Positions 6,962-15,652 of a stretch of DNA of 64,000 nucleotides are shown here, piece by piece. Origin of the DNA: Streptomyces sp. CB01635 (lineage in GTDB: Bacteria; Actinomycetota; Actinomycetes; Streptomycetales; Streptomycetaceae); assembly GCF_002803065.1 (NCBI RefSeq), contig NZ_NNBL01000009.1, positions 135,131-199,130 of the forward strand, written 5' to 3'. Below the pieces are notes generated by a model. That model was given only the letters and a program-made list of their open reading frames with translations, had not been told where the DNA came from and ran no database searches. Made by a program: the position numbers and the translations under genes. Each line of letters opens with the position of its first letter. Position 1 is the first letter of the stretch.

Positions 6962-9037
6962 ATGAGTGAAGCGGGATCTTTCAGTGCCGACAGCGGCTCG
7001 TCCGATCTCCGGCTGGAGCTGCCGAGCGGGGTCCTGGATGCGCTCGGTGTGGCGGTGGTGGCGCTTGATACGGCCGGGCGGTTCGTGTGGTGGGGCCCGC
7101 AGGCCGAGGAGCTGTTCGGTTACTCCGCGCAGGAAGTGCTGGGACAGCACGCGGCTCAGCTGTTGGTCCATGACCCGGATATGGACCTGGTCGCCGGTAA
7201 GTGCGAGCAGATGATGGAGACCGGCGAGAGCTGGGCCGGACTCATTCCCGTCCGGAACAAGGACGGCAGTACGCGGCTGGTGGAATTCCGCTACAACCGT
7301 CTGCCGGACAAGCAGGGCGACTTCTACGCTCTGGGTATCGCCACCGATGTGTCGACGCTGCGTAAGGTGGAGCAGGACTTGGCGTTGTCCACGCAGCTGA
7401 TCGCCCAGTCGCCGGTCGCGCTGGAGGTTCTGGACACCGATCTGCGTTATGTGGCCGTCAATCCGGCGATGGAGCGGATACACGGCCTGTCTGCCGAGGA
7501 CCACCTCGGTCGGGGCTTTCGCGAGGTCCTGCCCTCCGACAGTGTCGACGCGTCCGAGGCTGCAGTCAGAGAAGTACTCAAGACCGGACGCCCTCTGGTC
7601 GACAAGTACACCATTGGCCGTACCCCGGCCGACCCTGACAGGGATCATGCCTGGTCTGTCTCCGTCTACCGGTTGGAGGATCCCAACGGTCAGGTTCTTG
7701 GTGTCGCCACGTCGGTGGTGGATGTCACCGATCGGCACGGCGCGATCACAGCGGCGGCCCAGGCCCGGCAGCGTCTGGCCCAGATCGCCGAGGGCTCCGC
7801 CCGTATCGGTACCACCTTGGACATGAAACAGACCGCCCGCGAGCTGGCTGACGTCGCAGTGCCCGAGCTCGCCGACCTCGCGGTCGTAGACGTACTCGAC
7901 TCCGCCCTGGACGATCGCCGCCCCGCGACACCCGACAGCGGTCCGGCGCTCTTTCGCACCCTCGCTGTGAAGGCCGCCTACCTCGCCGAGGCGACCGGCG
8001 CCGCCGGCACGGCCGACCAACTGGTCAGCTATGACGCCGATCGACTGCCCACGCAATGCGTACGGACCGGTCAGCCGATCTTGGTGACTCGCGTGGACGA
8101 GTGGGATCTGGCGCGCATCGCCCGTGACGCCGGAGCCGCCGCTGTCCTGGCCAGTGTCGGCATCCACTCATATCTCGCGATACCGCTGGCCGCCCAGGGC
8201 CGGGCGCTCGGCGTCCTGGGGCTGATGCGCGGCCGCAATCAACTGCCCTTCAACGCGGACGACGTCACCCTGGCCGGTGAACTCGCCAGCCGAACTGCAG
8301 TATCCCTCGACAACGCACGCCTGTACCAAAGCGTCCGCAACACTGCGGTGACGCTCCAGCGCAGCCTGCTGCCCCAGCCGACGCCATCCGAGAGCCTGGA
8401 GATCGCCACCCGCTACCAACCTGCTGGAACCTCTACCGAGGTCGGTGGCGACTGGTTCGACGTCATCCCCCTCACAGAGGACAAGACCGCGCTCGTGGTG
8501 GGCGACGTGATGGGCAGCGGCATCGATGCGGCCGCCACGATGGGCCGCCTGCGCACCGCCACCGCGACCCTGGCTGACCTCGACCTCCCGCCCGCCCAGG
8601 TGCTGCAACGCCTCGACAAGATCACCACCGGTCTGGACCCCTACATCGCCACCTGCATCTACGCCGAATACGACCCGCGCAGCGACCGGTGCCGAATCGC
8701 CACAGCCGGACATCTGCCCCCCGCACTGACACCTGCAGGCGGGCCCCCCGAGCTGCTCGACCTACCATCTGGTGCACCCCTCGGGGTCGGCGGCGTCCCC
8801 TTCGAAACGACCACCGTGCCCTTGCGCCCCGGCGATCAACTGGTCCTCTACACCGACGGCTTGGTCGAAACACGCCGCGACGCCATCGACGAACGTCTCG
8901 ACCTCCTTCTCCGCGTACTCGAGAGCCACGACCTCTCCCTGGAAGAAACCTGCGACCGGCTCCTGGAAGCACTGTGTGATCCGGACGACCACGACGACGT
9001 TTCCGTACTCATCGCCCGGCCCAGACCGCGGCCCTGA
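6962..9037 (+). CDS. PAS-PAS-GAF-SpoIIE sensor phosphatase
   Basis: A 691-residue PP2C-type serine/threonine phosphatase of the RsbU/SpoIIE class, which in actinomycetes dephosphorylates anti-sigma-factor antagonists. Order: PAS 1 (about 20-130, LGVAVVALDTAGRFVWWG), PAS 2 (about 140-260, SPVALEVLDTDLRYVAVN), GAF (about 275-455, HSYLAIPLAAQGRALGVLGL), linker TLQRSLLP, then the phosphatase. The metal ligands are intact: D497 in GGDWFDV, D515 in GDVMGSG and D678/D679 in DDVSVLIAR. No HATPase domain or membrane segment, so it is a cytoplasmic sensor. ATG 6962 follows GGAAGGAG. No anti-sigma partner lies next to it, so its target must be encoded elsewhere. Confidence 0.93.
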   Translation: MSEAGSFSADSGSSDLRLELPSGVLDALGVAVVALDTAGRFVWWGPQAEELFGYSAQEVLGQHAAQLLVHDPDMDLVAGKCEQMMETGESWAGLIPVRNKDGSTRLVEFRYNRLPDKQGDFYALGIATDVSTLRKVEQDLALSTQLIAQSPVALEVLDTDLRYVAVNPAMERIHGLSAEDHLGRGFREVLPSDSVDASEAAVREVLKTGRPLVDKYTIGRTPADPDRDHAWSVSVYRLEDPNGQVLGVATSVVDVTDRHGAITAAAQARQRLAQIAEGSARIGTTLDMKQTARELADVAVPELADLAVVDVLDSALDDRRPATPDSGPALFRTLAVKAAYLAEATGAAGTADQLVSYDADRLPTQCVRTGQPILVTRVDEWDLARIARDAGAAAVLASVGIHSYLAIPLAAQGRALGVLGLMRGRNQLPFNADDVTLAGELASRTAVSLDNARLYQSVRNTAVTLQRSLLPQPTPSESLEIATRYQPAGTSTEVGGDWFDVIPLTEDKTALVVGDVMGSGIDAAATMGRLRTATATLADLDLPPAQVLQRLDKITTGLDPYIATCIYAEYDPRSDRCRIATAGHLPPALTPAGGPPELLDLPSGAPLGVGGVPFETTTVPLRPGDQLVLYTDGLVETRRDAIDERLDLLLRVLESHDLSLEETCDRLLEALCDPDDHDDVSVLIARPRPRP

Positions 9038-9558
9038 CTCACAGCGGACGTCGGCCGGCCGGGGACCGCTCTTCGCGTGCTCGCCGCGCCGCTTCCTCCG
9101 CCGTCAGGACCTCGACCCCGGCCTCGCCCCGCCGGTTGTCGCCTTCAACCCCGTTACGGCGCACGGCCCGTGGCAGTGGCAGTGGCAGTGGCAGTGGCAG
9201 TGGTGACTCTCTGGACGAATGATCAGTTGGCGTAGGCAGCGCTTGACCTGTGCCACCGCAGCCGAATCGCACCCCCCTGACAGCGCCGGGCCGTAATCCT
9301 CCTGATCACGGCCCGGCGGGCGTTCCGGCGTGCCACCGCCTCCCTCCTTGAGGCGGAGGCGTCGAGCTGCTGCAGGGTGCACCTGCGGCAACTGACCGCG
9401 TCCGTCAACTCCAGGTGCATTGAGCAGCGCGTGCCCCGGGACGCGCCACGCGGCCGATGACGTGTCGGAACCTACGGCCGGCGTCCGGACGATCCCGCAT
9501 AGCCTTGGCCGACAAGCCGCGGCCTTCCGAGCTGCCGGACACAACAGGAGGCTCCGCG
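9038..9558. other. Intergenic; hairpins and a microsatellite
   Basis: No gene is supported in this 521-bp gap. It contains a hexamer repeat (9171-9203), a perfect 11-bp-stem hairpin (9284-9294 with 9308-9318) and a smaller hairpin (9336-9341 with 9351-9356). The hairpins could terminate transcription from the phosphatase gene. Confidence 0.5.
9171..9203. repeat. (TGGCAG)5.5 microsatellite
   Basis: Five exact TGGCAG hexamers followed by a half copy, in a non-coding stretch 130 bp downstream of the phosphatase gene. Hexamer arrays can change length by slippage, but here no reading frame or promoter is visibly affected. Confidence 0.85.
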
Positions 9559-9807
9559 TTGCTCACCGTGGATCTGCACCCGATCTTCCGCAACAACCGG
9601 GACATCGAACTGGCCCTGCGCCAGGCCATGTTCAAGGCAGCGCGCAGCGGCGAAACCACCATGGAGATCATTCCGGGCAAGGGCTCGGGCAAGCTGAAGA
9701 AGCGCGTACTCGCGTTCCTCAGCCAGCCACACATCAAGAAGCTGTACGAACGATTCGAGACGGACCCGACCAACGACGGCAGGATCGTGGTCCACTTCAG
9801 GTCGTGA
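9559..9807 (+). CDS. Small Smr/MutS2 C-terminal-domain protein
   Basis: An 82-residue stand-alone Smr domain. It has the entry motif TVDLHPIF near the N-terminus, the IIPGKGSGKLKKRVLAFL nuclease/DNA-binding loop in the middle, and GRIVVHFRS at the end. Smr domains act as nicking endonucleases or RNA nucleases. TTG 9559 is preferred to the more upstream ATG 9457 because AGGAG sits 8 bases before it and the domain begins at once, giving the usual length of single-domain Smr proteins. Confidence 0.85.
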   Translation: MLTVDLHPIFRNNRDIELALRQAMFKAARSGETTMEIIPGKGSGKLKKRVLAFLSQPHIKKLYERFETDPTNDGRIVVHFRS

Positions 9808-9884
9808 GACCGGGCCGCCTCGGGGGAGAGTGGCGTCACGCTCGAGCGAGCCTGATCCTGCCCCTTTCCCACAGACCGGCCCTC

Positions 9885-9986
9885 GAAGCGGCCGGCTGCG
9901 TGCGGGTGTTCACCGAAGTGAAGTCCGGCAAGAACGCGGCGCGCGAGGAGCTGTGGAAGTGCCTCGACTACCTCCGCCCCGCCGGA
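9885..9986 (+). pseudogene. Serine recombinase (resolvase) fragment
   Basis: About 33 codons, beginning EAAGCVRVFTEVKSGKNA and ending WKCLDYLRP, match the N-terminal catalytic domain of serine resolvases just before the conserved LDRLGR segment. The nucleophile Ser region and the DNA-binding end are missing. The frame continues without homology. This is a remnant of a mobile element. Confidence 0.65.
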
Positions 9987-10042
9987 GCATGCTTGGCTCG
10001 GAGCGCTAATGGCGCGCATCGGGTTCACTCCACAGTCCGAAC

Positions 10043-10174
10043 ACCTGCTTCAAGGGCTACCGGGTGCAGGGCTGGGGTGCAGACGCGCAGAGACTGGTGT
10101 CCGCGGCGAAGGCGCTGGAGACGGCCGGCGCGTTCGCCGTGCTGATCGAGAGGCTCGACTTGGCATCTTCCTGA
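10043..10174 (+). pseudogene. Ketopantoate hydroxymethyltransferase (PanB) fragment
   Basis: The frame reads FKGYRVQGWGADAQRLVSAA and then KALETAGAFAVLIERL before a stop at 10172-10174. This matches the interior of PanB (family pattern GFRVQGR...ALQEAGAF-VVLE). Only about 40 residues survive out of roughly 280, with no start. It is a dead fragment, probably brought here by rearrangement; a functional panB should exist elsewhere in the genome. Confidence 0.6.
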
Positions 10175-10383
10175 TCTGCACCCCTGACGGCCACGCTCGT
10201 CGAACACCTCAGCTGGCGCACCACATACGCGAGCTAGCGGACGGTCTGGCCGCCTATTACGACGGTGCCACGGCCGTAACGGTCGCAACTCGCAGGCGCT
10301 GTTGACTGTGGGGATAATGGGGCTCATCCATCGCCCTCAGACGCCGAGCCGCTCCAGCAAGCGGCCGGACCGGAAGGAGCGGC

Positions 10384-10749
10384 ATGAGACAGCACAGACT
10401 GGCCACTTTGGGTGCGGCGCTGTGTACCGCCGCAGCACTAGGTCTGGCAGTGCCACCTGTCGCCGCAGCCGTCCCCCATCAGTGTTCCTACCTCTCATCG
10501 GCGTCTCGGCACACGGTTATGTACGGGGACACTGGAGTGGGGGTAAAGCAGGCGCAATGCTTGAGCAACGCGTGGGGAGGCGAGCCGCCCAAGCTCACCC
10601 TCGACGGGGTCTTTGACTCGGTCATGCTGAAGAAGATCAAGTGGATCCAGGGCTGCCACGGCCTCCCGGCGAGCGGCGTCATCGAGGACCGCACCTGGCA
10701 AGTGCTCTACCACCCGGCCCTGGACTGCTACAACCACTATCCAGCCTGA
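10384..10749 (+). CDS. Secreted peptidoglycan-binding-like protein
   Basis: A 121-residue exported protein. The signal peptide (MRQHRLATLGAALCTAAALG...VAAA) is cleaved around residue 30. The mature part has the pattern of a PG_binding_1 domain: MYGDTGVGVKQAQCLSN, LDGVFDSVMLKKIKWIQ, and GLPASGVIEDRTWQVL. Four mature cysteines (C34, C60, C92, C115) could form two disulfides. ATG 10384 follows GGAAGGAG. It is probably a wall-associated accessory protein; no catalytic domain is present. Confidence 0.8.
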   Translation: MRQHRLATLGAALCTAAALGLAVPPVAAAVPHQCSYLSSASRHTVMYGDTGVGVKQAQCLSNAWGGEPPKLTLDGVFDSVMLKKIKWIQGCHGLPASGVIEDRTWQVLYHPALDCYNHYPA

Positions 10750-10766
10750 GCAACCGATTACCCCCT

Positions 10767-10919
10767 CCCCGAATGAGGGAGATGGCCAGGTCGCGGGCGA
10801 GGGCGAGGCCGATGCCCGCTCCTGTGACTTCGCCGCTGTGACCGCGGCCGAACAGTCGGGTGACCTCGTCGTGCACGGTGCCCTCGTCACTGACGTCGAA
10901 GGCGAGCGCGTCGTCGAGT
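10767..10919 (-). pseudogene. Sensor histidine kinase fragment (HATPase end)
   Basis: The reverse strand reads LAFDVSDEG, then a degraded lid region, then TGAGIGLALARDLA. These are the G1 (DEG) and G2 (GIGLALARDLA) boxes of a two-component kinase ATP-binding domain. Both ends are lost; the upstream side is bounded exactly by the inverted repeat of the IS3-type element at 10922, so the insertion may have broken the gene. Confidence 0.6.
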
Positions 10920-10958
10920 GAGCTTGTTCCGCTTTGACGGACACCATCGGTGTGGTGA

Positions 10959-11129
10959 TCAGGCCGCGAGTGCGGTCTCGTATTCGGCAGGAATGCAGAC
11001 TCGGCGAGCGCGTTGTCCCAGCACTGGCCGGTGCGGCCGAGGGACAGGCGGACGTCGAACTCCGTTGCCAGGGAGGCGAATTGCTGACTGGTGTACGCTT
11101 GTCCGCCTCGATGAACGGGTGCGCCGTCA
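10959..11129 (-). pseudogene. IS3-family OrfB, internally deleted
   Basis: It starts with GTGACGGCGCACCC (TAHPFIEADK) overlapping the OrfA stop, then jumps to the integrase-core motif YTSQQFASLATEFDVRLS and RTGQCWDNALAES. It jumps again to a short PAEYETALAA tail and a stop at 10959. The first DDE residues and most of the core are missing, so the element cannot move without a helper. Confidence 0.75.
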
Positions 11130-11434
11130 CCGGGTCTCCTTCGCCAAGAAAGCCGTGGCCCGCTTGAGGACCTCCACGTCCTCGCGCAGCCGGCGGTTCT
11201 CCCGCCGCAACGCGGCCAACTCCTCACGTTCGCTGCTGGTCAGCCCGTCGCGCTCTCCTGCGTCGACCTCGGCCTGGCTGACCCACAGCCGGACCGCGGT
11301 CTCGGTCAGGTCGAAGTCTTTGGCGACGTGACCGACGAGCCGTCACCGCGCCGGCACAGCTCGACGATCTCGGCCTTGAACTCCGGCGTGAACGAACGGC
11401 GAGGCCGAGGCATCTTCTTCCCCACGCTCTCCAT
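11127..11434 (-). pseudogene. IS3-family OrfA, frameshifted
   Basis: From ATG 11434 the product begins MPRPRRSFTPEFKAEIVELC, the helix-turn-helix start of IS3 OrfA. A frameshift near 11341 (one or two bases lost in the GDGS-VA segment) follows. The other frame then carries KDFDLTETAVRLWVSQAEVD and a coiled coil ending KRATAFLAKETR, with stop at 11127. OrfA would bind the element ends. Confidence 0.8.
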
Positions 11435-11549
11435 GATGGACATCCTTCCGGGGCAGTACCCCTGATCTCAGATGTCCGTCAAAGCGGATCAAGCCCACCT
11501 GGCGCCTGCGTCGTTTTGGCGAATGCGAGTTGCTTGCGACGACGGATGG

Positions 11550-12188
11550 TCAGGTGACTACGGCGGACCACTTTCCTCGTGTCAGGTGTGGGGTGCCGTC
11601 GTGGTCGATGCGGGCGTGGGCTCCGTAGACGGGCAGGGTGCCTTCACGGTTGAGGCGGTGGCGGATGCGTTCGAGTTCGTCCCACAGGCGGTGAGTGCCG
11701 CTCCGGTGGACCGCGGGTGGGTCGGTCCAACGGCCGGTCGCTCGTGCCCAGGATCCGTCGGGGTGCAGGAGCCAGACTGTGCGGAGGCCGTCGGTGTCCA
11801 TGCGTCTGCGTTCGATGCCGGGCACAGTGAGCGCGAGCATCGACCACATGTCCCACGCGTCCGGCACATACAGCACCGGGTAGCGGCCGGTGGTGATTGT
11901 CTCGCCGTCGGCGGTCCTGGCCTTGTCGAACACGTCGTCGAGGCCGGGCGGGTAGTCGTCGCCGTGGCGGGTGGCCATGAAGCCGGCCGCGTCCAGCTCG
12001 ATACGACCGATGGCGCCCCCGTCTTCGGTCTTGTCCGCAGTGACGATCAGTCCGGTGCCGGCGAGAGTGGTCACGAAGCGTCCCCCGGGCCGGACGGCAG
12101 CCAGCCACGAGGCGGGCACGGGTCGCACGGCCACGGTGGGCACGATCCGGTCGTACCCGCCCGGCAGAGGGCCGGTGATGTCGCACAC
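11550..12188 (-). pseudogene. RiPP-type PCMT-like methyltransferase (TgmC-like), N-truncated
   Basis: About 212 residues match the C-terminal two thirds of the protein-isoaspartate-methyltransferase-like enzyme that accompanies ATP-grasp-modified RiPP clusters. Key parts are GYDRIVPTVAVRPVPASWL, GGRFVTTLAGTGLIVTADK, GFMATRHGDDYPPGLD and the final GTPHLTRGKWSAVV. The N-terminal half containing the SAM-binding glycine loop is missing, and homology stops abruptly at about 12188. No precursor peptide or ATP-grasp gene is found within several kilobases. It is therefore most likely an inactive leftover of a RiPP locus. Confidence 0.6.
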
Positions 12189-12266
12189 GGCTGTGTGCGG
12201 GGCACGCGATGATCGCCGACACCTCAGACGTGCTCGTGACGACCGACTCCGGCTACGGGGCCGCCC

Positions 12267-12590
12267 TTGCCTGCCGCCGCCTCGGCGACGAGCCTGGCCG
12301 AGAAGTTCGAGCGGCGCCTGAAGGTCCAGCGCGACTCAGGCGAGGCTCCTGACCCCCGGGCCGCCCAGATCGAGCGGCTCAAGGCAGAAAACGCCGAGCT
12401 GAGGACGCGCATCACCGCCAAGGACGAGGCCGTCGCCAAGCTGAAGGCATTCCGCATCCAGGCCGTCTCACAGCTGACCGCCCAGCACGAGGTAATAACC
12501 CGGCTACGCAGTCAGGTCGCCGAAGCCGGAAACGTACGGCGCATGCCGAACACCGGCAGCCGCACCGCACCGTTCGGGTCGTGCAGCTGA
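12267..12590 (+). CDS. Coiled-coil protein, probably a mobile-element remnant
   Basis: The 107-codon frame has a long heptad region: AEKFERRLKVQ, then AAQIERLKAENAELRTRITAKDEAVAKLKAFRIQAVSQLTAQHEVITRLRSQ. This resembles the small coiled-coil proteins encoded beside tyrosine recombinases in Streptomyces integrative transposons. No ribosome site is obvious at ATG 12267, and the recombinase partner is absent. A second short frame (12581-12850) downstream is unrecognised and overlaps the end of the M48 gene on the other strand. I regard this as a decayed passenger gene. Confidence 0.45.
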   Translation: MPAAASATSLAEKFERRLKVQRDSGEAPDPRAAQIERLKAENAELRTRITAKDEAVAKLKAFRIQAVSQLTAQHEVITRLRSQVAEAGNVRRMPNTGSRTAPFGSCS

Positions 12591-12743
12591 GTTATCGGGT
12601 CCCGGTCTTCACCCGGACTCTGTCCCGGCTGCGCGAGGTCGGCGTGACCTCGATGTGCCTGACCGGCAGGGAGTCGGTACACCACCTGCATCTGCGCACC
12701 CTGGTGCGGCTGTGCCACCAGTTCGGTTCTCCGGTCTCGATGG

Positions 12744-15647
12744 TCACCTCGGCTCGAACACCGGCGGACGTCGCCAAGCTGAAGACCGTAGGGCTGACGT
12801 CGGGGCGGCCTCCCGGATCTCATCGAACCGGCGTCCCATCGCATCGATGAAGACTGCCGTTTCATGGAAGTTGTCCATGGACTTGTTGAATTCCTGCTCT
12901 TCGCCATGGTCGAAGCTGTGTGAGCAGGACTTTGCCGCTTTCTGCATGAGGGCGTTGTGTTTCTGCCACTGTGCGTCGGCCCGGGCGTCCGGGATCGGGA
13001 AGTACTTTCCGGCGTCCTTGGCGATCAGGCCGAATTGTCGGCAGATGGGGTCGAATTCGGATTCCTTGATAGTTCCTCCCGCGTCGGCGCCTTTGATGAA
13101 CGCATCACCGAGAGCCTTATGGGCGTCACCGAAGCGGTTCAGGAGGTCTCCCCCGCCGAACTTCAGCCAGTACTCCAGTTGCGCTCTTCGGATCACTGGG
13201 GTGCTGGCCGAGGCGCGGGGTACCTGCGAATAGGCGTGGTTCCGCTTCTCCACCCCGTCGCCCGACGTTCCCTCCCGGCTGACCGCCGCGGAAGCCGTCA
13301 CCGTGGCGGACACCGTGATGGCACATATCGCGGCAACGGCAGCCCGCCGGGCGTAGAGCCTTCGCCGGCTCTCAGGCTGCCGAACGGACGCCGAACGCCC
13401 CTGGTCGCTGCCTCGGAGCCGTTGAAAGGCCAGCACGGCTGTCCCGGCAATGGTCACTACGAGTGCGGTGGATATGAGAACAGGTGCCAGTAGTACCCGG
13501 GTGACCATCCATGCGGGATACGGCACCCAATGGCACTGGGAGGAGAGGGTACTGAGCGGCTGGATGCATCCGTCGACCGACATCAGGAGGTAGTACCCGG
13601 AAAGACCGGTCAGCGCGGTGATTTCGGCGGTCAGCAGGGTGCTGTAGAACGGGTAGCAACCCAGCCGGTTGGCGATGAGAGCACCGGTCGTCGCCGAAAT
13701 GGCCACCAGTACGACGAGTACCCAAGCGCTCAGGCTCACCGAGTACAGGCCGCCGCGCTCTCCCGTTTCCGGCTGCCAGGTGTGCATGTATGCCTTGGCG
13801 ACAGCAATTCCGCCCCAGCAGGCCAGGCCGCCCAGTATCGCGGCCAGCAGCACGGGCCGCAGCGGCGGCAGCGCCGGCCTCGAGTCGTCCGCCGTGCTCC
13901 CTCCCGAAGCTTGACCCTCTCGGCGGCCCTGGCCGGTCGTCCAGGCCAGCAGCGGCACCACACACAGCGCGCAGACAGCAGCCAGAACAATGGGCTGTTG
14001 AAATCCGGTGAACACTTCGAACCACACAGAAAGCGCAAACACCATGCCCTGGTGCTCAGCGATCGGCCCGGGAAAGGTCAGTTCCGTCTCCCGGCGGGAC
14101 GCATCCATGTCGAACCATCCGCCGACCAGACCTGTCCCGAATGTCTGCCACCAGACAATCCACGCCGTCAGCAGCAGGCATCCCACCCCCATGACCAGCA
14201 GCATGGCCGGCCCTCTGACCTGCCGGGGCCATGCCCTGAGCCACAGCTGCGACGACTCCGTAATCCACCAGGCGAAAAGCACACCTGCGGCTACGACTGC
14301 GGCAAGAACTTCAGCATGGGGCGGCAACCAGCGTGTAGGCGACATCTGAGGCGTCACCACTGCACCGACCGCCATCCCCGCACCCAGCCACAATCCAGCA
14401 CGCACGCCGGACAGCACGCGCCTTTCGGTGAGCACGGCATGAGCCACAGCACGCCACAGCGCAATCCCTGCAACCCCGGTGACCGCAGCGGCCCCCAGCA
14501 GAGGCACCAGATACGCACGCCATCCACTGCCGCCGCCCAGCACGGTCCCTGCCTGATTGGTGATCACCGGCGCGGCGATGCCGGTCAGGAGCATCAGCAG
14601 CGCCTGCACGCCGAACAGCATCGCGGGATCCTCGAGCGCGCCCCGTCGCAGGTCCCAGCGGGGATGGGTCCGCCACACCTCGGAAAAGCGCGCCCAGCCG
14701 CGCCTGAGCCGGCTTTCGGGCCCGGGCGGCACCGGGACCGCCCATCCGCGCGGGTCCGCGCCCCCGCTCACCGCTGCCAGGTCGGCGTACACCTCGCGCA
14801 TCCGCAGTACGTCGGCGCGGGCCAGGTACACCAGCACGGTCAGGAACACGGGGAGGATGAACGCCCTCCCCACGGTCATCTGCTCGGCATGCCGGATCGG
14901 CGACTGGAACGACGTGGTGAGAGCGGCCACGCACCACACCAGGTACGGCAGCAGGACCAGGGCGAGGAATACCCGCCACAGGGCGACGGTGGCGTACGTC
15001 AACGTGACGTCACCATTGCGCACATGGGCGAACTCGTGCAGCAGCACCGCCCGGAAGCCCTCCGGGTCGCCGGTCCTGCGGGCCAGCAGGCCGGCGTGGA
15101 GACAGACGGTCGGACGCTGGTTACTTCCGTACACCGCCGCGCCGGCCGACAGCGCGGTGGGCGCGACGACGAACCGCGGTGTGCGGGCCAGCCCGGACTG
15201 GGCCGCAACTTCGTCCAACGTACTGCGGATGGCCCCCGTACGGTCGACGTCCTCCAGCGGAACGTGCCGGCCGCGCCACGCCTTCCAGGCCGGCAGGGCC
15301 CGGAACACCAGCGCGGACGCTGCGAGTACCAGGCCAGGCCACAGGAGGCCGAGCGGGTCCGGCGCCGGCTCGGGGGCGTACCGGGCCAGGCAGGTCTCGA
15401 GGGCGTCGGCGTGCAGAACGCCGCCGATGCTGCTGGCCATGTCGTCAATCCGGTTCAGGTCCACGCCGGCGGCGAGCATGCAGCCCATCGAGTTCGAGTC
15501 CGTCTCGCTGAGGCTGGAAAACGAGACGCTGATCATCATCGAGCCGCTGCTCACCAGAAGCAGGATCACCAGCAGCACGAAGCGCGGGGTAGTGCCGGCG
15601 CCGATCGCCCGCTCGTCGAACGGGCGCCGTAAGTCCGGCGTGCTCAT
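12744..15647 (-). CDS. M48-family membrane metallopeptidase, large
   Basis: A 967-residue integral membrane zinc peptidase of the M48 (HtpX/BlaR1-like) clan. Zinc motif HEFAH is at residues 204-208, with a likely third-ligand Glu in MREVYADLAAVSG. Hydrophobic helices flank the catalytic region (N-terminal FVLLVILLLVSSG; LVLAASALVFRAL; VFLALVLLPYLVWCVAAL) and about ten more follow to residue 770. The C-terminal 170 residues are soluble. Five bases separate it from the small gene upstream, so they are co-transcribed. No BlaI-type repressor lies beside it. The final 20 residues (after FDEIREA) run into mobile-element debris, so the natural C-terminus may be lost. Confidence 0.85.
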   Translation of the reverse strand: MSTPDLRRPFDERAIGAGTTPRFVLLVILLLVSSGSMMISVSFSSLSETDSNSMGCMLAAGVDLNRIDDMASSIGGVLHADALETCLARYAPEPAPDPLGLLWPGLVLAASALVFRALPAWKAWRGRHVPLEDVDRTGAIRSTLDEVAAQSGLARTPRFVVAPTALSAGAAVYGSNQRPTVCLHAGLLARRTGDPEGFRAVLLHEFAHVRNGDVTLTYATVALWRVFLALVLLPYLVWCVAALTTSFQSPIRHAEQMTVGRAFILPVFLTVLVYLARADVLRMREVYADLAAVSGGADPRGWAVPVPPGPESRLRRGWARFSEVWRTHPRWDLRRGALEDPAMLFGVQALLMLLTGIAAPVITNQAGTVLGGGSGWRAYLVPLLGAAAVTGVAGIALWRAVAHAVLTERRVLSGVRAGLWLGAGMAVGAVVTPQMSPTRWLPPHAEVLAAVVAAGVLFAWWITESSQLWLRAWPRQVRGPAMLLVMGVGCLLLTAWIVWWQTFGTGLVGGWFDMDASRRETELTFPGPIAEHQGMVFALSVWFEVFTGFQQPIVLAAVCALCVVPLLAWTTGQGRREGQASGGSTADDSRPALPPLRPVLLAAILGGLACWGGIAVAKAYMHTWQPETGERGGLYSVSLSAWVLVVLVAISATTGALIANRLGCYPFYSTLLTAEITALTGLSGYYLLMSVDGCIQPLSTLSSQCHWVPYPAWMVTRVLLAPVLISTALVVTIAGTAVLAFQRLRGSDQGRSASVRQPESRRRLYARRAAVAAICAITVSATVTASAAVSREGTSGDGVEKRNHAYSQVPRASASTPVIRRAQLEYWLKFGGGDLLNRFGDAHKALGDAFIKGADAGGTIKESEFDPICRQFGLIAKDAGKYFPIPDARADAQWQKHNALMQKAAKSCSHSFDHGEEQEFNKSMDNFHETAVFIDAMGRRFDEIREAAPTSALRSSAWRRPPVFEPR

Positions 15648-15652
15648 CGCGG

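Larger units (their letters stand above)
10922..11494 (-). mobile_element. IS3-family internal-deletion derivative (573 bp)
   Basis: Bounded by 22-bp terminal inverted repeats with one mismatch (10922-10943 and 11473-11494). Inside, on the minus strand, are an OrfA remnant and a heavily deleted OrfB. A full IS3-type element would be about 1.2-1.4 kb, so more than half is missing from within while both ends are kept. No clear target-site duplication is seen. Confidence 0.8.

Noticed and set aside
13530..15632. 700-codon frame antisense to the M48 peptidase
   Set aside because: Low-complexity Gln/Arg/His/Pro composition and no recognisable motif; the minus-strand gene has HEFAH and membrane helices.
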